A DNA stretch of 64,000 nt from the NCBI GenBank assembly GCA_024721245.1, contig CM045561.1, forward strand, positions 19,063,753-19,127,752, written 5' to 3'. The notes below the pieces were generated by a model. That model made no database searches. It saw only the letters and a list, made by a program, of their open reading frames with translations, and was not told the DNA's origin. The stretch is from Mitragyna speciosa. Taxonomy: Eukaryota > Streptophyta > Magnoliopsida > Gentianales > Rubiaceae. Each line of letters begins with the position of its first letter. The first letter of the stretch is position 1. This document shows positions 55,534 through 64,000 of the stretch, one piece after another. The position numbers and the translations under genes are program-made.

Positions 55534-58345
55534 TTAGAAGTAAGAAATACAAGGGAGAGCCATCAACACACACAGCCCATGCTTCACGTATGACTTGCAA
55601 AAGTCTAAATAATTAGTCCAAAAATTCAAAAACCTAAAAGGTTTTGGTTTATCATCACCACCGATTACTCGAGCTAAATAACAAGGGCACATGGTCAGAA
55701 GGGATTCAAGGAAGATGTTAGATCGCCACCCTAAATCCCTGATCATAACAAGCATGGTTATATAATAATCTATCCAAGCATTTCTAGATTCTTGTAGAAG
55801 CACTGTAACAGCCCCACCTTACCCAGAGGCGCACCAAAGGGCTTAGCGGACTGCCTGCCTAGCTCTCGCCAGGACTCGAATCACGCACTCACTCAAACAC
55901 CCAAGCGTACTTAATCCAAAATAAAATACATTCATAATGAAATACATTCATTTAATTCATTCAAAAGTACAAGTATCCCAAGAAGTTTACATCCCAAAAT
56001 ATACATAGTATTTACAATAAAAGCCTACACAATTAGGCTATCAAAATACATGAAACAAAATATTTACTATGTCCAAAATCAGCTTTTCCAGCTTTAGTAT
56101 TTTGGGAAACCTGGTTAAAGAAAACAAATGAACGGGATGAGCTATAATAGCCTAGTGAGTGCCCAAGTCATGCAACCATACCAGAAATTCATTATTTTAT
56201 GGAACAAAATAATTGACAAGATTAAATAAGCAGGGTATGAACAATTTAATTAACAAGTAGTCAATGGCGGATACAAGGCTCAACTACGGGAGCAAGCTCA
56301 ATCGCAGGAGGAGCAAGTACTGATCATGTAACCATGATGTTAGGACCGAGATAATAGCTCAGGTTCTTGCCAAAGGTCATGCCAGTATTAACAAGAAAGT
56401 ACCCTAACCACTGTTCACCTTATAACCTCCGTACAGGCTACCACATCCAGGGAGTAATCTCAACCTTGGAGGGCCAACACGCGAGAAAGTTCAATCCGGA
56501 GTTGGCCTCTTTGAGGAATTCAACTCAATTGGAAAGAACAATACGCCCTAAAACACCCAACACCTTATATCCTCCCACGCGCGACTGGGTTGACTATCTG
56601 TGAAGTAACGGTGAAGTTAGTCACGGAAGTCTCACACACAAGTAACACATTTAATAGTGAATGCATGTAACACATTGCGGAATAGATGCGATAAAGTACA
56701 CATCTTTCCTCAAGTAACACATTTCATTAAATAATAATGTCAAGTATAACATGGCATTTCATGCATCATGCACACATAAAACACTCACCTGAAGTGCCTA
56801 AGAAAAGATTTCGTAATATGATCAGGAAATCACTTTCGGATCCTGAAATTCAAAAGAAAATAGTCGTATAAAAACCCAATTAAAATCTAAGCAATTTCAT
56901 AAGAAAATTCAAGAAATACCCCAAGTCGTTCTAGGGTTTAATTTCTAGGGTTTTGGAGTTTAAGGTTTTACCCTAGGGTTTAGGGTTTTCAAAATTAGGG
57001 TTTTCTAAAATTTTAGGGTTTTGGTCGGAAAGGTTCAATTCACTAATAGCTCATCTTACGGAAATTTCTGCACGTTCTAATCACTAAATTACAGCTTATA
57101 AAGCTTTAAATCATAGCCTAATCACTTTATTTCTTAGGTTTTACCGAAATTTCGGCAGCATTTCCCCTATAATTGGACTAACCCAAAATTTTTAACCTGC
57201 AAAGAAAACAACCAACCAACCCAATTCAAGTAGTTCTACCACTTTCATAATCAAAATTCAATCCAATTTCACTCAACTTGGCCATAAAAACACATGAACC
57301 TCTCCAAGGTTCTTCAACCAAATCATATTTAAATCATGTCATTTCAAGATTTAATCACTATCTACAAGTCATACAAGCCCCTAAACCTCATATTCAAGGA
57401 ATAAAACTTCATTTTCATGGCTCAAATAAATCATGCTTAACTTTAAAGACATGGATAAAAAGCTATTAAACTACAACTTATACTTGAGAGAATAAGAAAA
57501 GTTTCATGGTGAATACCTTTAATAAGGCAAGATCTTTGCTTAGGAGGAAGATTAACTCACTTTCAATGGATGAAAATTGTCTAAAATGGAAAGAAAGCTT
57601 CAAAAAATGAAAACAAGAGAGGGTAGAAGGAGAGCAAGAGAAAGTCGGCCAAGGGTGAGAAAAGAAGAAGAGAAATAGGTCAAGAAAGTAGAAAAGAAAT
57701 AAAGAGATAAATGGGAAAAGAAGTGACCAATCAAAGCATAACAAGAGTCAAGCTAGGGTTTATGCTTTTAAGGTAGTAGTTGTTAACTTGGATAAATTTG
57801 ATTAGTGGAAATTTTATTCACTTATCACCTAGTAATTTGCAAGAGCTTTAGGGCACAAATTTCAAGACAATAAAAGACAAGAAAGAAAGAAAGAGAGGGC
57901 CAAGCCATGGGAGAGAGAAAAGCAAGAGAATAAATAAAATTTTTTGGGTAAATATTGAATTAAATCTCAATTGGTCAAAAGGCTAGAAAAATGGTAAAAT
58001 TAGTTAGTCAAAATTAAACACTATTATAAACAAATGGTCCAATGAAATTAATCCAAATTGGGTACTTAGGTGTCCCACTTAATAATGAAAGAAATCCTAT
58101 TTAGTTAACCTAATTAACTTAAGAAATCTCCAACTAATAAATCAAAGATTAACACTAAACTCTAAATAAAAGAAATCCCCTTATAAAATACATTTCGGTT
58201 TTTCCTTTTCTTTTCTTTTATCTTCTTTTCTACTAATGAACATAACATGAATTAAATAGTTTTGGTATAAATTTCTAGGGTGTTACAAGCACCTCTATTA
58301 TTGCACCACGTGAACTGCGACCTCAAAAATCCTGTATCAACTAAC
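55534..58345 (-). pseudogene. Endonuclease part of the minus-strand LINE, split by a solo LTR
   Basis: Minus-strand bases 58345-58288 read LLVDTGFLRSQFTWCNNRGA, an endonuclease motif. The reading resumes at 55803 with the frame LLQESRNAWIDYYITMLVMI, then an RVIGGDDKPKPFRFLNFW segment. These two pieces are neighbours in the ancestral element. The interval 55804-58287 is an inserted solo LTR with duplication AGCAC. Confidence 0.75.
55804..58287 (-). mobile_element. Solo LTR, TGTAACACCC/GTCACA family, copy 4
   Basis: Plus-strand edges are TGTAACAGCC and GGGTGTTACA, flanked by the exact duplication AGCAC (55799-55803 and 58288-58292). It is 2484 bp, with the sense strand on minus. The leader with GGCCAAG words is near 57640-57660, telomere-like words (TTTAGGG on the plus strand) lie at 56930-57020, and the acceptor-like TGAATTTCAGGATCC is near 56840-56855. 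The segment 57860-58200 has extra purine-rich DNA compared with copy 3. Confidence 0.88.
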
Positions 58346-58727
58346 AAGATTTTTTTTTTGTCATTTTTGTTTTGTTTTTGTTTTTATTTTTGTTTATTTT
58401 TTTGTCTTACCTAGATGTAAAAAAAAAATATCACTGTAAGCTAAAACTTCTAGACATGTTTAGTAAGAGAATGTGATGAGATGTAAATTGATGAATAACT
58501 GAACATAGAAAAACATGCGACTGAACTCTCTAAGAGCTGCCTACGTATACCGGTAAAGGAAATCGTTCAAACGTAGTTCAGATGTAAGTGAACTGTGGAT
58601 GCGAAACACAACTGCAAATGGTAACACAAGGGTTTTAATTTTTCAACAGTTGCGATCAAAATAAGAAGATACAACATTTGAACTGCTAAGCTAAGATAAC
58701 CTAAAACAATCCATGCTATTGGACAAT
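58346..58727 (+). other. T-rich and unique sequence before the minisatellite
   Basis: It starts with a T-rich simple stretch (58349-58412) and goes on to unique sequence. No gene is visible. It is probably untranslated DNA of the element that ends in the LTR at 62156. Confidence 0.45.
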
Positions 58728-60353
58728 AAACTTATAAACCAAATGCAAAAAGCGGGCCTAAACTGCTGGACAAAATAAATTCATAAACTAAAATGCAGAA
58801 AGCGGTGCCCAGGCTACTGGACAAAATAAATTCATAAACAGAAATGCAGAAAATAGTGCCCAGGTTGCTGGACAAAATAAATTCATAAAGTAAATACAGA
58901 AAGTGTGCCCAAGCAACTGGACAAATTAAATTCATAAACTAAAATGCAGAAAACAGTGCCTAGACTGTTGGATAAAATAAATTTATAAACAAAAATGCAG
59001 AAAACGGTGCTCAAGCTGCTCGTCAAAATAAATTCATAAATTAAAATGCAGAAAGCGGTGCCCAAACTATTGGACAAAATAAATTCATAAATTAAAATGC
59101 AGAAAGTAGTGCCCAGGTTGTTGGACAAAATAAATTCAAAAACTAAAATGCAGAAGTGGTGCCCAGGTTGCTGGATAAAATAAATTCATAAACTAAAATG
59201 CAGAAAGCGGTGTTTAGGCTGCAGGACAAAATAAATTCATAAATTAAATGCAGAAAGCGGTACCTAGGCTGGTGGACAAAATAAATTCATAAAAAAATGC
59301 AAAAAGTGGTGCTCAGGCTGTTGGACAAAATAAATTCATAAACTAAAATGTAAAAAGCGGTGCCAAGGCTGCTGGACAAAATAAATTCAAAAATTAAAAT
59401 ACAGAAAGCGGTGCCCAAGCTACTGGACAAAATAAATTCATAAACTAAAATGCAGAAAATGGTGCTTAGACTGCTAGACAAAATAAATTCAAAAACTAAA
59501 TTGCAAAAAGAGGTACCCAAGCTACTGGACAAAATAAATTCACAAACTAAAATGCAGAAAGCAAAGCCCAGACTGCCGGACAAAATAAATTCATAAAAAA
59601 TGCAGAAAGCGGTGCTCAGGCTACTGGAAAAAATAAGTTCATAAACTAAATGCAGAAAGTGATGCCCAAGTTGCTGAACAGAATAAATTTATAAACCAAA
59701 ATGCAAAAAGTGGTGCCCAAGTTATTAGACAAAATAAATTCATAAAGTAAATGTAGAAAGCGGTGCCCAAGCTACTGGACAAAATAAATTCATAACTTAA
59801 ATACAAAAAGCGATGCCCAAGCTGCTGGACAAAATAAACTCATAAACTAAATGCAGAAAACGATGCCCAAGCTGTTGGAAAAAATAAATTCACAAACTAA
59901 AATGTAGTGAGTGGTGCCTAGGCTGCTGGACAAAATAAATTCACAAACTAAAATGCAAAAAGCGATGCCCAGGTTGCCGGACAAAATAAATTCATAAATT
60001 AATTGCAGAAAGTGATGCCCAATCTACTGGACAAAATAAATTCATAAATTAAATACTGAAAGCGATACCCAAGCTGCTGAACAAAATAAATTCATAAACT
60101 AAAATGCAGAAAGCAGCGCCCAAGTTGCTGGACAAAATAAATTCATAAACTAAATACAGAGAGCGGTGCTCAGGCTATTGAACAAAATAAATTCATAAAA
60201 TAAATGCAGAAAGCGGTGCCCTGATTGTTGGACAAAATAAATTCATAAACTAAATGCCAAAAGCAATGTCCAAGCTGTTGGACAAAATAAATTCATAAAT
60301 TAAATGCAAAAAGCAGTGCCTAGTCTGCTAGACAAAATAAATTCATAAAGTAA
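58728..60353. repeat. 51-bp minisatellite, about 32 copies
   Basis: The unit contains GGACAAAATAAATTCATAAA, then an AATGCAGAAAGCGGTGCCC segment and AGGCTGCT. Periods measured at the start are 51, 51 and 49 bases. Copies differ by substitutions and small indels of one to four bases. On the minus strand three stretches (58732-58935, 58883-59128, 59287-59583) stay open as repeats of 17 residues such as ILSSSLGTAFCILVYEF, because 51 is divisible by three. Indels shift the frame between stretches, so this is satellite-like DNA and not a convincing gene. Confidence 0.93.
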
Positions 60354-61785
60354 ATTTAAGATGTAGGAAACTTAAAGATAGCTGTTGAACATTGCATTTT
60401 GATCGATTCGAACAAAAATTTTTTTTTTGCCCTAGTGTATGGATCAAATAAATTTGCAATCACATTTTTCAAACTTGAGACCTGTGTAAAATGTCAAAAT
60501 TTATTTGAACTTAGTTCTTTCTAAAATATTTTTTCGAGTATAAATCATTTTTTCACAAAATCTTAACTAAAGTACAAGGCATCGAAATCAATCTTAAAAA
60601 TAAAATTTTTCTCACAAAATTTGCCCCAATTTTTGTTTATGACAAAGGCTCCAAATGGTGATAGTGTGGTCCCACCTGCAAAAGAGAGAAAACAGCAGCA
60701 ATTGCAAAAGTGATGCCACTATTTAGCTGTCCCTGAACTCCACTATCACGTATAAACATGAGGATCACCATCCCTAAAAGCTGATATCGTCTTGTGCTTC
60801 CTTTTTTGCAATTTTTTATTTCAATAGATTTCGGTTCATGGTTCAAATTAGATACCTGCATAATCTTTACATCCATTTATGCTTCTAATTTCGGATAAAC
60901 TTAGGATTGCCTTTACTTTTATTCCAAGTCCGAACAAATTAAATATCAAATTTCAAACAAGAATCTGTGGGAAAATACTTCGTATGCAGTAGTTTAAAAG
61001 AAATTCTATACAGTAAATATTATTTCAAATGAAATGCATGAAACCTTTGATTTTAAAAGAAATAAAGAATAAATTGTTATACTTGGTTGAAAAATGAATT
61101 TTTAGGCGACAACTTTGAAACATTTGTTACTTTGATTCTTTGGATGTCATTCCCATTTGAATTCTGAGATTGCCATAGATTGATTAATACAGAAAAGGAA
61201 CCTCAAACAACTGTAATCACCAACTTCCAAATGAATTCCATATCGGCATACTGACTTTCACACCTACAAAATTTCAATTGTCACCTAGACCCAATTGCAG
61301 TGTTCTTTCAGATTATCAACTTCAAAGGAAGAAATGAAATGAATAGCAATATCTAAACTTTGAAAGTCTTTCCCCTTCTTATTAAACAGGCTGGTGCTAA
61401 AATGTTTGGCATCAGTAAGGTAATCTTTCCTTGATGATTTGGGATGGATATATTAACATCATTCGCCCCTTTGATTTGTAAATTTTCTTTTAAAAAATCA
61501 TCGCAAAATACAGACGGAAGCCGGTAACATTCTCGACTTTTAAAATGGGGTAGGTAATGTGCTGAAAAAGTTGAGGCTAGAATGCAGAATTCATGAAGGG
61601 TTTAAACAACTTGAGATCGCATTTGCAAAGAAATTTTCTCCAGTTTTGGCAGTTTTCATTTTCTTACAAAAATTTCACCCCAACTTTGCTATTAGCTTTT
61701 GGGGTTCTTTTCCTTTCTTTTTCATTTTCCAAAATATTTGTCCCAGTTGCACTAATTTTCTCAGGCTTTCTTTTTCAATTGCCTT

Positions 61786-61835
<50 letters not shown>

Positions 61836-62155
61836 GGTTCTCTCTTTCTTTTTTTCTTTTTTTTTTGAAACACGTCAAAATAAAATTTTTCCTAGTGTGG
61901 GATGAAATTATGATAAAATTGCCCCAGTGTGGGATGCGACCTTCAAATGGGTTGTGAAATGAAAAATCAAAGATTCTGAAGGCTCAAAAGGAAAAACTAG
62001 AGGAAGAAAATATTCAATGGAAAAGAAAGAAAGCCCACCTTTGATCCGTTTTACAACAATTTAAAAAAAAAGATTTACTAAATCAAAAAAACTCTTTTTG
62101 TCTGAATTAATGATTTGGAAAAATGTGTGATCCTTCATTTCTACTAGAATAGGGT
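60354..62155 (+). other. Spacer between minisatellite and LTR
   Basis: Non-coding, with short frames that resemble nothing I know. The last bases before the LTR (ACTAGAATAGGG) are a weak candidate polypurine tract. Confidence 0.45.
61791..61832. repeat. (CT)21 microsatellite
   Basis: Perfect dinucleotide run. It gives rise to Ser-Leu and Arg-Glu frames that are not genes. Confidence 0.92.
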
Positions 62156-62269
62156 TGTAGACATCAAATTTTGACACACCGCTCATTTTTCCAACATCGG
62201 GGGTAGTTTTATATTTTTTGGGATCAAATTCTAATTTTTCGATAAAAAAGGGGAACAAAACCAATGATC

Positions 62270-62895
62270 TCGGGGGGTAAAATAGTAATTTTTACCTGTA
62301 AATATTTTTCCATTAGTTTTGGGCTTTTAAATTCATATTTTGTACTTTCATACGTATTTTTTAAATTTCTATAATTTTTTCAGGTTTAACTAGTATTTTT
62401 CTGTATTTCACCAGCACAAGGGCAAAATAGTAATTTTGCATCGCGGACACCATTTGCACTCATTTCAGGTCCCAAATGTATTTTTTTGACTCTTTAAGCA
62501 TTTTTTTTATTTTTTTTATTTTTTCAGGGGCAATTGCTATTTTTTCGGTGAATATCACGTTGAGAGGCAAAATTGTCATTTCGTATTCCAAACGTGTTCT
62601 TTACCAATTTTTGAGTTATAAATGCATTTCCTAGAGTTTTAAGCTTATTTTTAATTTTTGGTAATTTTTTCGAGACCAATAGCCATTTTTCTTTGTATTT
62701 TCGTTATCCAGAGGTAAAATCGTCATTTTATATTTTTTAACCCATTTTTTATCAATTTTGGGTCATAAATGCACTTTTTAGGGTTTTAGGTTTATTTTTA
62801 ATTTTTAATAATTTTTCATGGCCAATCGCCATCTTTCTGTGCATTTCGTCATTATAGGGTGCATTTCGTCATTATAGGGGCAAAATCGTCTTTTC
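62270..62895 (+). repeat. U3 subrepeats, five units, one with a 20-bp duplication
   Basis: Motifs start at about 62276, 62421, 62566, 62713 and 62879, that is with gaps of 145, 145, 147 and 166. The last gap is larger because GTGCATTTCGTCATTATAGG is present twice in tandem; without the extra copy it would be 146. Confidence 0.82.
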
Positions 62896-63112
62896 ACACT
62901 TTGAACGCATTTTGACCAGTTTTATGCTCTAACCTTTATTTTGAACTCTACTTTGAATTTTTTGGCAAATTTTAGAGTTTACTATCATTTCTTTGTATTA
63001 ATTTTTGATTTTTCGAGTTAAAAATATTTTTGTAAAATAAAATTAGAATTTTTATTCCTGGTGAAATTTTTGTTATTTTTATAGTATTCTTAGAGGCCAA
63101 GACAACTAGCTC

Positions 63113-63120
63113 TATAAATA
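63113..63120 (+). promoter_or_regulatory. TATA box of the right-hand LTR
   Basis: TATAAATA followed by CCCCC, with AGGCCAAGACAA upstream as in the other copies. Confidence 0.65.
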
Positions 63121-64000
63121 CCCCCATTAAAATCAAAGAGAGAGAGAGAGAGAGAAAAAAGAAAATCATAAAAACACATTTATTTTTATTCCTTAAAGAT
63201 CAAACACACACACACATTGCACCAATATACACACACTTTTTAGCCATTTCCTTTAAGAGTATTGAGTTCCTGTCCATCATCAAGGGTTCATCAATTGTTC
63301 ATCATCAACTGATCTTCAAATTCAAGAAAATAATATCTTAGTTTATTTTCTTTTTTTTTAGTTCATTTTCTCTCATCTACTATGAAGATTTGATTAGATG
63401 ATAAAAGACAAGAATAAAAATCTGTGTTGTGATTCTCGATTAAATTTTTTGGGATTTTTTTTTTGTTCTTATTTTTTGGATTTATTCTCTCCTATTCACC
63501 TTTCTTATTCAACATCTTCTTTCCATTTCTTCCTCCAAATCGCAACTGGCCTCTCCATTTTCCTCTCAACCAAGCTTTCATTAGTAAATTCATAGAACCT
63601 TCAACCACCAAAGCCATCCTCAAATCACCGCCACCTGCTCAGCCTAAACCCTCCACTGTCTGCCCTCCTCAACCACCACCCTCACAACCACAACTCCCTC
63701 CTCTGCAACCACCTCCAAGACTCATACCACCACTTCAGACCACCTAAAGACAGACCCATCCCCTGTCACAGAACCTCAAGATACAGCCCTGATTTCCACC
63801 TGAAAAATCAGTCAATACCCAAACTCCAGCCATCGAATCAGTCAATAAACCTATAGAAATACCAATCCCCATCATTACATTCCATCTGCTTCCATCTTCA
63901 ACTACTTGTAAGTCCACCCAAGCCCCCCAAAGTCACTACTGCCATCAGAAAATTGGCATCAAAACAACAACCGCCCCATAATTACCATTTCCACAGCCAA

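Larger units (their letters stand above)
52182..58345 (-). mobile_element. Second LINE (minus strand), ORF2 only, 5'-truncated and split
   Basis: On the minus strand the order is endonuclease (58345-58293, then 55803-55534), RT (55100-53754), zinc-finger zf-RVT domain (53481-53123) and RNase H (52802-52491). The 3' end carries a short A run (complement of T at 52182-52189). It sits in the ORF2 of the plus-strand LINE, 3' end against the interrupted gene. A solo LTR at 55804-58287 splits its endonuclease. No ORF1 is visible, and the left part of the endonuclease is lost beyond 58345. Confidence 0.82.
58346..64000 (+). mobile_element. 3' part of a long-LTR element (Tat/Ogre-like?), cut by the window edge
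   Basis: Next to the LINE comes non-coding DNA with CTGCCTACGTATACC near 58539 and AAACGTAGTTCAG near 58569. A 51-bp tandem array, a spacer and an LTR of the TGTAGACACC family at 62156 follow. Tandem repeats in the 3' untranslated region just before the 3' LTR are known in plant Tat/Ogre elements, and this layout is the reason for the tentative name. No coding domain is visible, so lineage is inference. Confidence 0.42.
62156..64000 (+). mobile_element. LTR of the TGTAGACACC family, 5' part only
   Basis: It starts TGTAGACATCAAATTTTGAC and shares with the other copies the U3 repeats, the TATA box and a leader. After the TATA box come GA, CA and T-rich simple stretches and then a C-rich part (63600-63730) like that of the long copy at 28223-33279 (CCACCACC and CAACCACC words). 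It belongs to the long form. The Pro-rich frame 63463-63747 is a composition effect. The window ends before the LTR does. Confidence 0.75.

Noticed and set aside
49538..58345. One LINE with a 5' inversion from twin priming
   Set aside because: The junction at 52181 carries the A run of the minus-strand LINE, and both parts contain endonuclease segments, so there are two elements.
58728..60353. Regular repeats that might be a CRISPR array
   Set aside because: The units are contiguous, diverged throughout, with no unique spacers between constant repeats, and the DNA is a plant nuclear genome.
60637..60876. 79-residue minus-strand frame
   Set aside because: No recognisable motif, and it lies in untranslated DNA of a retrotransposon. 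Not supported as a gene.
63463..63747. Pro-rich frame resembling an extensin or proline-rich protein
   Set aside because: It lies in the C-rich leader of an LTR, has no signal peptide or regular repeat, and overlaps another frame.

Overview
The window is nuclear DNA of a flowering plant, most likely a eudicot. It is AT-rich, its one recognisable host gene remnant has plant-type introns, and almost everything else comes from plant retrotransposon lineages: a Ty3/gypsy chromovirus, an Athila-like element, a long-LTR family I place tentatively with Tat/Ogre, and L1-type LINEs carrying DUF4283. I see no intact host gene, no tRNA or rRNA, no CRISPR array and no organelle insert. The species cannot be named from this sequence.

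Layout. 1-508: truncated LTR. 2482-3610: last two exons of a family 28 glycoside hydrolase (polygalacturonase-like), 5' end missing. 4072-5442: non-autonomous PIF/Harbinger element in an exact match to the PIF target palindrome. 7307-17398: complete chromodomain-type Ty3/gypsy element with TSD AATAT and near-identical 2.1 kb LTRs but a broken polyprotein. 18391-21475: PIF/Harbinger-like element that seems to carry the 5' end of a host gene. 21594-22634: foldback element beside a TA microsatellite. 22637-25450: decayed LTR.

26302-48779 is a minus-strand Athila-like element taken apart by later insertions: solo LTRs at 28223-33279 (TSD TATAC), 37212-40257 (GCTCT/GCTCC), 40916-45958 (TTCCC) and 46454-48687 (AAAAT), with another solo LTR at 42549-45381 (GTAAT) inside the third. 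Removing them brings the gag and protease reading back together. 49538-52181 is a plus-strand LINE (ORF1 plus the start of ORF2), interrupted by a minus-strand LINE at 52182-58345, which is itself split by a solo LTR at 55804-58287 (AGCAC). 58346-64000 looks like the 3' end of a long-LTR element: unique sequence, a 51-bp minisatellite of about 32 copies, a spacer, then the LTR from 62156 to the window edge.

No coding system here looks functional. The unusual signals are structural: U3 repeats spaced 144-148 bp in three independent LTR copies, a hairpin kept in two of them, telomere-like boxes and candidate introns inside LTRs, an extra coiled-coil ORF upstream of gag in the young element, and a minisatellite whose 51-nt period reads as a 17-residue repeat.
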